DNA from: Membranipora membranacea
Taxonomy: Eukaryota > Bryozoa > Gymnolaemata > Cheilostomatida > Membraniporidae
Direction of reading: 5' to 3'
Assembly (NCBI GenBank): GCA_914767715.1
Contig: OU612068.1
Location: 15,872,001 to 15,936,000 of the forward strand
DNA length: 64,000 bases
A program made the position numbers and the translations under genes. The notes beneath the pieces were generated by a model that worked only from the letters and a program-made list of their open reading frames with translations, was not told the origin of the DNA and did not search any database. Shown here one piece after another: positions 32,801 through 49,300 of this stretch; the first letter of the stretch is position 1, and every line of letters begins with the position of its first letter.

Positions 32801-35800
32801 TATCATGCAAGCCTGACAAAACTTTATCATAAGTAACTGCCTGACTATAACATGAATTGGTCTTTGGGTAGTCTCAAAGTATATCATCAAGAGAAGAATT
32901 TGCCCCATTTTCTAGTACAGGGATGGATGATCTTACCTAGTCGAAGGTGAAGGTCAGAGAGATGTTTGATTTTATTTATAGACACATCGAGATGAGTGAG
33001 ATAGCTCAGACTCTCTAGGTTCTCTATGTCTTCTAAATAGTTATCGTGTAAATCTAAATACTCCATCCTCTGTAGATATCGCTGAAAGACCAGACAAGAA
33101 AAGACATGTTTAACATGTAACAATATGGAGATGGGTTGCAAAGGTGTTTAAAAAAGCATTTTCGTAATAGGAGAATTAACTTGCATATTTCATTTTTAGC
33201 AGTTGAATGAATCAAATTTATGTTGCTGAGGTGATACAAGGTATGTACCCGAGCAGAAGTCAGTGCACATCTAAGTGTTTTCAAGGAAACTAACTGTACA
33301 TCATTGGTGTATATTACAAATACCCCCCCCCCCCCCCAACCCCATGTCCTTATCATTAATTCCCTAAAACTATTGCATAACAGTACTAGACACTCACCAT
33401 ACATTCAGGTAGTTCAGATATAGAATTCTCGCTGAGATCGACCCATGTGAGGAGAGGCCAGGTGGTATTTTGTTGTGTCTGCCCTCCACTTTCATCCTCC
33501 CAATACAATATATTGTGTGTCAGAAAATCCTGAACAAACAAAAAAACGAACAAATTTTGATGAAAGATGGATTATGTAGAATTTAGACATAGCAAGTTAC
33601 ACAAACCTAATGGACCCTTAGCACTCTCCACACATCTACCGCAGAACATATCATCTAACCACATTGCAGTTTCATCTTTAGTATATTGTTTGTGTTGGGA
33701 CCAGTTTGCTTTTTGTTCTATAATACGTTCCAATTTGCAACAGACAGTTAGGACCTGAAATAATTCACAGAAAAGCCTCCAGTGGGTTAGTCTAAGCACC
33801 CCCCCAAGACTCTTTCCCCGCCAAACTAGTGAATGAAAGGTGAACAACTCAATTGTTGCTGACAGCATGTAAATCATATAACAGTTACTGTTCAAAGAAT
33901 ATTGACATTAATCTGAGCCCTCATCTTCTGAATATGTTACCAAGAAGGAAGTGTTGAAGTAGTATATAAATAGTTGATTTTAAGACTTATTTAGCATTTT
34001 TGGCTGAGCTATCAAACAAAATTGAAAGTTTAATACCAAACAACCCAAGAACCGTGGCCCGTAACAAGGCTACACTCAATCACATCTGGGCAACACAGGA
34101 TACTCTAAATCAAACCCATTGATTTCCAGGTGTGATTCCAGCTATCCCAGAGATGTTTAGGGTTGTTTGGTAATAAATCTTCAATTTAGAGCGTTGTGAA
34201 GTGAAGTGAAAGGAAGGAATGCCACAATACTCAGCAACTGCACTCCAATAAAATAAAATAACTGAAACACGATGAATTGGTCACAAGCATAAACCTATAA
34301 ATACTATATTTATATTTTTATGGTCACAAGTCATATGTTACAGTCATCCTACAGCCAGGAGTTTTGGAGTTTGGACCATCCTTCGTTATAGTACAGTACA
34401 GTACAAGCTGAGCAAATACCCTCCCAGCTGTATAATTACTTAGGACACAGACCTGCAGACTTGTGATGGATTTCTTGATTTTAAGCTTTTCCACATTTTG
34501 CCTTGCATGATCCAGTCCATTGATCTTGGTCACATTACATTTCACCACCTGTAATCCGAGTAAAAAATACAGTTACTAGGAGAAGCATGTACACATTATT
34601 AGATTGAGCCACCTTGGCCAAGTTTGTATTGCCACCTGTATGGATTCGAAGGTTCAGATATTAGTTTTGTTTCAATAAAAAATCTCAAGATGTCGATGAG
34701 TAACTAACTATACATAAAGTTTTGTAACTCCGTATTGAATAACAAAAGCTGATGACATAGGATACCCAAATGTAACATAAGAATTCCCATACTTTTTGTT
34801 TAGATATCCCAATATCTGAATTGATGGCTCAACGCTATCTGCCAGCTGTGAAGCTTTAATGAAGCTGAACAATGTAAGATTATCTTAACACAAGCTATCA
34901 AATAACCACATCAATGAACAGCTTTTACTCTGACCACAGAGAAAATTTCTGATTATTCAATCATATCACAGAGTGAGGACAAAGTTATCCAGTGTATATT
35001 TTTACCATCATGGGGTTACTATGTCCAACAGACCTTGTGAGGTCTTGTGATCAATCCCTGACACTACCAGTATGATAAATGATATTATAAGTATTAGATA
35101 ATTTAGATCAGTGGCTCTCAATATTTTATATTGTAAAATAAGGTGATAAATTAGTGAACTAGTTTTGACCCTTCAAGTGTGGCGAGGATATAAAACTCAC
35201 GCCCATTTGAGATGTGAAGGGTCAAAACTAGTTCACTAATTTATCACCTTATTTTACAATATATAACACAATGGATTTATGTGTAAAAAAATGTCACCGT
35301 GAACGGATATAAGTGATGGATTGCTAGATAACTCAGGATAATCATTCATGTAACAACATGCATATTTTTGTGATATTCAATAAGCGTATCCACCCACCTC
35401 CAAATATTTCATCGCTTTGAACATACTGAGGCTGTATTCTAGATTGTTCATGTTTATATTACTAGTTCCTACAGCCTTTTCAGTTCCAATGACCTGAATA
35501 ATAAAACCGATTCATAAGCTTGAGCAAAATCTGGTCATTTATTTGCAAGACAAGGAAGTACACAACTAATTTTATGACAGGTTTGGCCGAACAAAACCTT
35601 CACACAAAACAAAAGCTTGATTTTCTCTCAACTGTTGTGGTTAAGCTTGTTGAATTGCTTATTGCACAATTTATAATCAGCATAAGACAAGCAGGAAGTA
35701 GAATTTATTATGAATGCATCAGGCAACTGCGAAGGCGTTTCTTGCATATAGACTAGCACTGTCTAAAAGATTTAGTACAATCTGAAAACCTTTATTTATT

Positions 35801-38800
35801 TGGAGGAAACTTACCCTCAACTTTTGGAGTCGAGTCACAAAATCTAATATATGGCCAATGTCTCTACTTGGATTACTGACTGCAATTCAAAAACAAACAT
35901 AAATTAGACTCCCTCATATGATTTCATTCATAGAGATTAAATGTTTGACCGACAAGTGATCACTAAAATATTGAAAAATCCAAGATCCAAGATCCAATCA
36001 AGATATAATATGTCATAACTAGCCCAGTCTACCTAATAATACCTTTTCCAGATTCCATGGTAAACAAATTATGTATAGTGGATAAACAGTTTACTTTCCT
36101 AAAACAACCCAACTTACCGACAGTTTGAGGTTTGGTCATACGGTCAGTGATTGCATGTAGCTGAAGTGGATCCATCGAGCAGACTGAGTCTTTCTCTAAT
36201 AAACTCTCTCCACGAGAAAATAGCGTCTCAGCTAAAATCTGTGTGACTCCATTTATCTCCTGAAGAATAATGTAAAATGGTGTTGTTTCAGAATGGAATG
36301 TTCATAGATTGTTACAGTCAACGATGCAACCTTAAACTAGTCACTTCCCATATTATATAGCCGTAAGGAGGTTAGGTATAGGTTAGGCAGATTGCATGAA
36401 TCATAGCCCAAGGAATATTCATTTTTTGAGACATGGTCCTGTAGAAAACTAGGTGTGCGGGCCGAATCAACACTTGGAAACCATTTCCTAATTATGGCAT
36501 CTCTGTTTGATGAGGAGTGACAAGAATCCGACTCCTTTGTACTGTTGTGATAATCATAACTGCTGCTACTACGTTGACGAAGCAGTATAAACGCTTAGCC
36601 AGACGCGACAGCTGGGACCTAGAACCTAACAGCTCTATCCTGCTGGCAAAAATTGCTAACAGCAAGTAGTGAGACCACTTGTATGAAATTTGAATAATAG
36701 ATCAGGCGGTCGTAAAATACACCACATGCCGAGGGGCGTATAGGGGTGAGGCTATAACAATGAAGGGGGAGAATACCTGATAATCATTTGCAATAGCAGT
36801 TAAATGTTACAAACCTTGAGCAAGCAGATAACTAGCAACAACATTCATCCCGAACCAAAATTGAGATTACTGAGGTAAAGTTGAGATATGTCAAGATCAA
36901 TCAGGTTTTTTTAATAAGATAAACACAATAATCACGATAGAGTTACTATATAATAAGGATAATAAAATAACTCTATGCAAGCAACTTACATATTTTTGAA
37001 AGTCGAGAAACATTGCTAGCTGAAATGGAATCATTTCAAATTGCCTAAGTAAAGCTTGCAGATAGCGTTCTAAGCCGCCCCTTCGCTTCTGTATGAAAGA
37101 TTCCGAAGTGTTTCCAAAAGCCTTCTTGGGTGGCAAGAGCTTCTTGTCCATGTTGTATTTTGCGACCAGCTGGGGAAAGAAAAGATATCAATAACTGCAT
37201 TTCCAATCAGACAGGCACCCTGCAGGAAGGCACCTGGTATTCATGGCCGTGCTACTATTCACTGAGGCGACTTTAAAATGAGTTGTCTGAGCTTTGTCAT
37301 GACAGGATATGCCCGATGATGATTAATTATTTCATTTTGAATAATAATAACAGATACTGAAAGGTACGACCCGTTTTGCACAGTCATTGTTATTTAAAAA
37401 ATGTGCATGGTATCACTGTTACTTCTGGTGCATTTTGATTTTGAATGTGTTGTAGATTGCAGCTACAGACACGGGTTGACATGTATGAAATCGTTATGTA
37501 ACATAGAACTTTTAAAAGATAGGGATATTCTTGTCATCAGGTTCGATTCATACAAGATTCTTACCTGCTCATGCATCTCATGAAACTCACTGTACCGATG
37601 TTTCACCACCCAGTGGTAACCACCCATCCTTACTTCAATCACATAGTCCTACAAACATCAAAATCATATAGTATGTTGTGTTTCAACTCAAACTTGAATG
37701 GAAATATCACAACTTGTGAGACTACAATAGGGACTGGAACAAAAAGTTAATACTCAATATAAATCCAAAAAATTACAACTCTGTTGACCCAGGAGCAGAT
37801 ATTAATCTTTGTATTAGTAATACAAAGATTAATATCTGCTCCTGGGTCAACAGAGTTGTAATTTTTTGGATTTATATTGAGCTTTTGCCCCAAAAATCGA
37901 TCGCTGTGATAGACATATAAGCAAACCACATTACTATACAGGTGGATATGCATTTTGGGCATGGTTGGGCAAAAACATGACAAGTGTACATCTAAATTTA
38001 CTTCAATTTAGCCAGGAAAATAAACACAAGATATAATGTGTCACAACTGGAAAGTGTCACTATAGAGGCCCAGGATCAACATGACTTACAATCATGTTCT
38101 ATCCGAACCACCTTCATTAAACCCAATCTGCAACCAAGCCGAGTGGTCAAGGACGAATGAAAAAGGTGGAAACAGTTTGAGATAGGGTTTGTTGCAACCA
38201 ATAGAAAAATACAAGTTAGACTTGATACTTACATCAACTTACATCAAAGACGACATCACGCTAGACCGCCTAGGGGGGCGTAAGGGGCGTGCCTCAGTTT
38301 TTGGACATAACTACATAAGGTTTGGACATGTGAAAATAGGAATTGTTAGTTTGGGTGTGTACAATACATTCCATTTAGATGGAGTGGGTCTTAATTGTGA
38401 TGCACTTTGTCCAAGCAAGGTGTTAACTCTTTGGTCCAGGCCTATTCAGAAAGAAATCTTTTTTGGCAGTATTATTCAGCAAGTTCCTTGTATTGGTGAA
38501 TCTTTCTTTTTGATAAGTAACTCTTTAGTAGAAGAAAACTCATGTCCATTATTGATTATTTTAGTACCATGCTGAATCATGTAATCAATCAAGCACCACC
38601 CTTAACAAGGAGTAGCTCCTCACTCGTAAACTAAGCCGGACAACTCAACAGCCTCAGAGCAATGAACTCCCTCAGAGGGTGCAGTCAACAGTTACCAACA
38701 GAACAAACAGGTTAAAATGTAACTTCTATATTACTCACAGTGTGACTCTCAATCTGCTCAGTATTGACAATGCATATACTGTTGTCAGAATTTTCTTGGG

Positions 38801-38813
38801 CATATGAAGCCAT
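26836..38813 (-). CDS. NISCH: Nischarin (PX-LRR endosomal scaffold)
   Basis: There are 18 phase-consistent coding exons (high to low): 38813-38739, 37648-37565, 37169-36990, 36259-36118, 35879-35815, 35493-35398, 34548-34453, 33529-33398, 33081-32937, 32375-32266, 31493-31365, 30990-30883, 30474-30292, 29834-29665, 29286-28927, 28800-28629, 28330-28175, 27792-26836; total 3360 nt, 1119 aa. The PX domain (about 20-115) has [16 protein letters not shown] and LLPPKK; then the Nischarin-specific [14 protein letters not shown] and DIGHILDF segments; leucine-rich repeats (about 255-420, [38 protein letters not shown]); [11 protein letters not shown]; an acidic Ser/Thr-rich middle; and a conserved C-terminal domain ([21 protein letters not shown]). 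Human nischarin is about 1500 aa; the long Ala/Pro-rich part is missing here. In mammals it binds integrin alpha5, PAK1 and Rab/Rac proteins on endosomes. A 5' UTR acceptor at 38868 and a possible donor at 39761 suggest a non-coding first exon. Confidence 0.93.
32665..32874. mobile_element. MITE in Nischarin intron
   Basis: Inverted arms of about 60 bp (32665-32730 and 32812-32874) share AGACTAC-CAA-GACCAAT-CATGTTATAGTCA-GCAGTTAC with a handful of changes around an 80-bp centre. The left flank reads TTAAAGACT, the same start as the foldback element at 42665. No coding capacity. Confidence 0.65.
34018..34187. mobile_element. MITE-like inverted repeat in Nischarin intron
   Basis: Arms 34018-34045 and 34160-34187 are inverted copies (AAATTGAAAG-TTAATACCAAACAACCC with about three mismatches). 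An inner pair, CACATCTGG/CCAGGTGTG, extends the fold. About 170 bp, non-coding. Confidence 0.55.
35127..35263. repeat. Perfect 49-bp inverted repeat, 39-nt loop
   Basis: 35127-35175 and 35215-35263 are exact reverse complements as read by eye, in the Nischarin intron between exons 6 and 7. No transposon-like ends or target duplication. Confidence 0.85.
37753..37881. repeat. Perfect 64-bp-arm palindrome, 1-nt spacer
   Basis: 37753-37816 and 37818-37881 are exact reverse complements around a single G at 37817, in Nischarin intron 1. I checked every base of both arms. Such a sequence would extrude as a cruciform and is often an assembly or amplification artefact, so it deserves a read-level check. 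Confidence 0.9.
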
Positions 38814-41323
38814 AGTGATGGTGTTTAGCTTATCGGTTTTTGAACATAGTTTATAGTTTAGATGATGCTGCAAAATGCAAGAGTTACTTCGTCATTAAAA
38901 AATGTTTTACAGGAAATGATAAAAAATACTTTAATGTTGACTCGCTAACATATTTAGTGGGTCAAAACGTCATGATCACGGGACTGTAATTCTAGCAAAA
39001 TCTTCATGTATAGACACTCACTTTGGAGAGGACTTATCAGACACCCCTAAACTCAATTGCAATTAGGAGATTTAGTCTATGGAACTGCCCATTTCACTTT
39101 GGACCAAGAGTTTTGCTGATCAACAAAAACAATTTTTGTCTTTCCACTATTTTATTTGGATCTTTTACTACTTACATCTGATGAGCTATTGAATCTACCA
39201 AAATCTCTTGAACACAGACACTGTAGGGAGATTAGAACAATTATCTGGATACTCAATCTGCAACAGGTTGGTAAAGTGAAGGCCTTTTTATGTATATGAT
39301 CATCATTACATTAGCATTACATTACTTTTACTTTACTTAGCCCAACACTCAACTTGCTCAACAGCATCAATCAATCATGAAAATCAGGATTGATTGGTAT
39401 TCATCATCATTTCCAGTGCACGAGTCATTACTAGTTATTGGTTCTTGATGAATTTCATTAGGTACCATTGGTGATGGTAACAATCAGTGAATTAGATATC
39501 CCTTCTATTCACAGAGACAACTCCTTCCCCATTTTATTATAATAATTATTTATTTATACATTGACTCATATTCTTCTATCTAACTTGAAAAATGAATGCT
39601 GTAGAAAATAAATATGTACCAGTTCTAGATTACAATAACTAAATTAGTGTGTTGATTCAATAATTATAATACCTAGTAGAGGTATGATGAATATATTAAT
39701 TGGTGATGTGGGGTGACTAATTTGGCTAGTAAGTAACCTTCTACTCTGATGAAACACTCACCATATTATATCTGGTGTAGTTGATGTTTCTTGTACTAAC
39801 ACAATGCCACATAGAGGCTGATTGTTTTTATCAGCGTTGGGATTGTGAGGATTTGAAGGACTTGGAGGGAAGTATCACAGCCTCTAAACTTTGATACATT
39901 TTCCAGCACTGTAGACTTGATAACGGTAAGACATAGATGACTGACTCTGACATTGTATCATGGATCTATAGGCCTATATACATAGAACCCCCAACGAAAA
40001 CAAAGAAACTAGGCCCAGCTCGCATCCAAGTTTGATTAGTTTATAATTCTATAGGCATATATAAAATGAGAAAAAGTCTTGTTAGAGCCACGACATGCGG
40101 CTCACAACAATAAGTATGGGCCAAGTGGTTAGAAAAAGCTATGGACTAGTCTGTGACTCATGTAGACGTAATAGTCCTCAACGGGACATTAGAGCAGCTT
40201 CAGAGAGACACAGACAAATTACCTGACGTAAAGCTGATGAATTTTGTGTAAGGCATGATGATTACTAGTGTTTATCATTGTTTGGCGACATTTGCTGAAC
40301 AACACACCTGTGCCTGTTATTATCTTTCTGGTATGAGATGCCCAGTGACTTTTTAAGCCAAGGGGTTCATAAAAGATGAGCATTGCAAAGCATGTTGAGC
40401 GATGTAGTTGGAAAAACAGCCCTTGTTGCTGTATATACAATTAGAATATGTCGGCAATCCTACAACTCTGCATGTATATACAAACTACTGTGTATTGCTG
40501 TCTTAAAAGAGTGTTGATGTTTTAAATCAAAATTTACCCAACTAAGCTCTGGTCCGGACAATCATCCCAGCAGTGCTTATTGAAACATTATTTCCATAGT
40601 ATAAATTGCATAATCAGCAACATTCAACAGTAGCTAACTGATCATCAAGTTACTGTGTGTTTTTTTAGGGCAGTGTGCCAATTTAATCAACTGAAGACTT
40701 GGCATCATTTCAATCTATTTGCCTACATATCATCAAGAAATGATGTTGTACATGTATAACCTACATTGTACCAGAACCAGAATAGTACAGCTAGTAAGGA
40801 GACACTGAGATTATCCCTTTTTAATGTGTTAACAACTCTGATCTATTTACCTAACACTCATCACAAGTCATCCAGTTACAAGCAGGTCACCACTCACTAA
40901 CCTATACTATCACATCTACATCTACCTTAAAATACCTGCTGGATTACTGACTATGAAGTATGTACTACAACTACAAGTGTAAGCCTAGACTGCCACTAGA
41001 TGGACTTGAGCATTAAGTCAATCAAATAAATCCCACGCATAACAAATATTGTTTCAGACTCGACCTAGACACCGTTTATATCTGACTGTGCTGCTCAGCT
41101 AACTTGACATAGTTTTAGGGATCTTCTTTGTCTTATGAGCATCAGTGGTATGTGTTGCTGTCTTATATAACAATAGCGCTGAATTAACATGGCTTTATCT
41201 GCAGCAGCACCTATAGACAGAGCAGAGAGGCTGTATATCACTGGTGGGGATAGAAGACTGTCTAATATCTCATCTAATGGTACATGCACTAAGTTAAATG
41301 TTTATTATTACAGAAGAGAAAGT
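38814..41323. promoter_or_regulatory. Divergent Nischarin/RAB7 intergenic region
   Basis: About 2.5 kb separate the two start codons. It should hold both promoters and 5' UTR exons, but I could not place a TATA box or transcription start. On the minus strand a 5' UTR acceptor is clear at 38868 (CATTTTGCAG). On the plus strand an acceptor TTATTATTACAG ends at 41313, ten bases before the RAB7 ATG. Confidence 0.4.
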
Positions 41324-45491
<4,168 letters not shown>

Positions 45492-46342
45492 CTATGACTA
45501 ACTTATTCTATAATACTGTATAAGATATTATATGGGCCTAAGCACCATGCTGAATTAAAAAAGGGAATAGAAAATTGTTGCTGCATGGTATATGTTATCT
45601 GATGTGACCGTTCTTGCTATGGCTTGTAAATATCAGGACCCAACCTCAAGAGACTAGATTAAACCTACCTTATCATCGAGATATTTGAGCTACCACACAT
45701 GCCAATTGCTGAGACAAAACAATAAGGTGGCCTATTTTGTGATACCATGGAAGTTGTCTGTCTTTTTTCGAATAGTTTGCAACTCCAGTTTATGATTATC
45801 AGGACTAAATGGTATAACCTCTTGCTTCACAGTAAAATCATAGTAACATTTATGATCAGTAATAATTATATACACTTCTTTTGATGAGATTGTCAGTAGT
45901 ATGTTTATTATCAAATACTATTTTCATGATAAAAATCTGTAAAAATCAGTCTTTACATGGCATGGCATGAATTGTCCCCAGAAAAAGAATAATATTTTAT
46001 ATACTCATAATGTTACATATTTTCCATTATGCTCTTTGGTCATGTATACATCAAAATTACAAAACATGTATATGTATACATCAAAATACAAGTCATTTCT
46101 ACTATATCTAACAAGCACCAGACTACCCGCTTCCTTATCAGTCGGAGTCAGCCCAGGTTCCTTGTCAGCCAAGGAGTCGGAGTGATAATAGTAGTTATGA
46201 TCACATGGCTTGACAAAGGCTTTTGACTTATAAAATTTACAAATTAAAAACATTCATACTGGATACATACCTCGAAACTGACTAATTGTGATTATTTCAT
46301 CAGTTAACCCGTTGGTATCAATTTGAAGGCTTACAATGTTTG
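45492..46342. other. Tail-to-tail spacer between RAB7 and FG-GAP gene
   Basis: This holds the 3' UTRs of both genes. ATTAAA at about 45554 is a possible RAB7 poly(A) signal. A short imperfect duplication around CATGTATACATCAAAAT lies at 46039-46091. No additional gene. Confidence 0.4.
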
Positions 46343-49300
46343 CTAATGGTGATATTTACTGAGGCTATCACTCCCCATATAACCAGTCCAGAGTTGTTTT
46401 GAGATTGGTTTCCAGTCAAGAGCTCTTTCCCCCTCCTTCTGCTTGCTGCTTTCAAGATCATGGCTTGTTTTAAGAATGGGATAACTCCAGAAGTTTTTCT
46501 CGATTTCAATCATTGTCAAGTCTAGTTTACTTTTTTCACTCAGATATCCTCCATCAACATTATTGATCATCCCCTGAGCATTGAAGGTGAGAACTAAATC
46601 AAGTTTACCATCACCGTTGGCGTCGCCTATAGCACCTGTTGTCCGGGAGGACTGTTCCATTACCACGCAGCGATTAGTGACTTGAGGTTTTTTGTCGTCA
46701 GGGTGAAACATTTGGTTCCAGTTGGTGGAGCGTTTGTGAATTTTATGCTTCCATTCTTCTATTGTAGGATCTGTAACATGATATGAGTAACACATCTTGT
46801 TAAAATAATTTTGCATTTATATAATAATATTTAATGTCTTCAAATTGGTAGATAAACTTAAAAAGAAATATCAAGAGAAATTGTTATCTGACTTCCTAAA
46901 ACACTAGTATTCTTGACCACACATGGTGATGATAATGGTACAACTGTCAGTAGTCACAGATGTAGTGGAAAAGTGATAACAAAATATAAAAATGTTTATG
47001 ATGCAGATATTCAGACTGATCCTGATGAGTTTAAACCAACATTTTGAATAGTGAATATCACACATACTGTAGTAAAACTTATCCATGTCTCGTCGGAATA
47101 CCCTTCGAGGATGGTCCCGGGTCTGCCAGTCCACAATGAATACTTCGGAGGCAAGGATATCATAGTCTTTGAGGTCACAGTGAAGTCCAGAGCCTTTGGC
47201 TTCAACTTCAATGAGATCCTTAGTAGAGCTGGATTTATTACGAGTGAGCTACAAACAATTTTAATTTTACTGGGTCGAGAAACTTGATATAAACTTTCTG
47301 GATTATAATTGGTGTTATCAATCACATTTCGGATATGAACATTCTTATCTTCAAATAGAAGATATATTCTCATAGTGGTAAGAAACAAGGTCCATCTCGT
47401 ATGCCTGACTTATCTGAGATGGGGTCAGGTAAATACATATAGCAAGATAGTTCCCTCTGTGAATGCTGAGTAATACCTTGAAAGCTGTGTATCACACCGT
47501 CGCTGCCTCAATACCCGACTTTTGCACTAACAATAGCCACCACAGAGAGAAAAAACTTGTTCTAGCAAATACAGGGACAATCGATTAACCTAGATGTGGT
47601 TAAACACAAATTATTTCACTCACATCCCTTTGTGGATCGATACCATGGACAACACCTATACCAGTGTCTAGTGGTGTCCCATGACGACCTTGAACTCTAA
47701 ACACAAAGAGATCCTGATGTTTATTTCCTGTATTTATGACAAGGTCAGAAGTCATACTGAATCGTGTAGTGTTAAAAGTCCAGATTGGTTTACCGTCTTT
47801 ACCACTGTGCACTGCAATCTAAAAGATGAAGTCCAGTCTTATGTATTAAATGAAATATACCATATTAAAAATTATATTACGCAAAATATACATTCATCAA
47901 TTTTCCCCAACTTTTGCATTGATTTTTTTGGCACATAGATGGTTTTGACTGCATGCCAATTGAACATTTTTCAATATCATATAAATTATTATTTCAGACT
48001 AGTCTTATTTAAAGCCATAAGCATTTTAGGTGTTGCAATGCAGGGATGCCGTATACCTATTTTAGTTTCAAAAAAACTTTGTCAGTTATGGAAGCTGCAG
48101 TAATTATTTAGAGCAGTTGACCTAGGAGGCATAAGTCGACTTCTGTCTCTTCTGTAAGAAGCTGTCCTGCGTAATACTGATTATGCTCACCATAGATTTA
48201 TTGTAGTCAGGCCATGTCCCAATATTCCAGTGCACCATAAAGTCTAGGTAGCTGTCATCATTAAAGTATCCAATCCCTGGCGTCCTTTATAATATAGAGC
48301 AGAATGATTTTTAGTTTTGAGTTCTAGGGTTGTCTACTCATTCAGTAAATGTGTCCGTAATTCTTGAACTGCTCTATGATTGTCTAAGTTTAAATGTTTG
48401 ACATAATAAAAAGTTACCATTTGAAACAGTAAGACCATGCGGCAGCAACTTAAAACCAAGGCGTATAACCGTCACACTCAAAGGTTCACTGAGTCAAAAG
48501 TTTTAACTTACGTGTAACTTTCTGCTATTTCTGACTCAAATTTCCAGATCTTTGTAAGTTTATGGCCATCGTATGCTGCTAGGAAACCGTCGAAGCTAGA
48601 TACAATAATATCATGGCATCCATCATGGTTAATATCTGCCAGCACGACCGGTACCATCACTCCTTTTTTCTTGGCCCTATAGTATAACGGAATGTTCTGA
48701 GAAATTGGGATGTTTTACAAAAAAAACAAAACATTCCTCTTCACATCAGCAGATAAAAAGGTAAGGCTAAAAATATTGTCATGGTACCTACTTGAAAATT
48801 GTGTAAAAGCCGTTTTTGAATTCTTTGAGACCTTTGTAGGTTTTGTCATATTTTAGTTTGCCTGCCTCAGATGGTATGGAGACAGCTTGATTGATCAGAT
48901 GTGCAATTTTGATCAGGAACAGGCTACCTGCAAAAAGGAAAGATAATAGCTGCGAAATATGTTTGACCCATGCGGTTTCTGTATCTCATCCAGATCTTTT
49001 GGGCCTTTTCTATATAGTGTTGGTAACATGGCTTTTATATATAAGACATGAATAAATTGGGTCACATTTCCTGAATTTTTCTAGATGTTTTTGCAAAAAT
49101 AAGAGAAAACTCCTTTGATCAATGGTCGTTTACTAGTATGAATAGTTTAAGTACGGAGCTTACAGCCACAATAAATTTCCACAAAAACAATAATAATAAA
49201 GAAAGTTCAGCTGCCAATCCAAGTGTTCATCCTGAATACCCCAGTTTTACTATTCAATGAAAAATATTTTACCTGCAACAGTTTCACCACCAGTCCCGAT

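Noticed and set aside
33572-33895. Open frame with good splice acceptor inside the Nischarin intron between exons 7 and 8
   Set aside because: Its usable donors are all phase 1 while exon 8 needs phase 0, and direct joining of exon 7 to exon 8 reproduces the expected Nischarin sequence around the LRR start.
38189-38575. 128-codon plus-strand frame in Nischarin intron 1
   Set aside because: No recognisable domain, no splice support, and it lies antisense in an intron.
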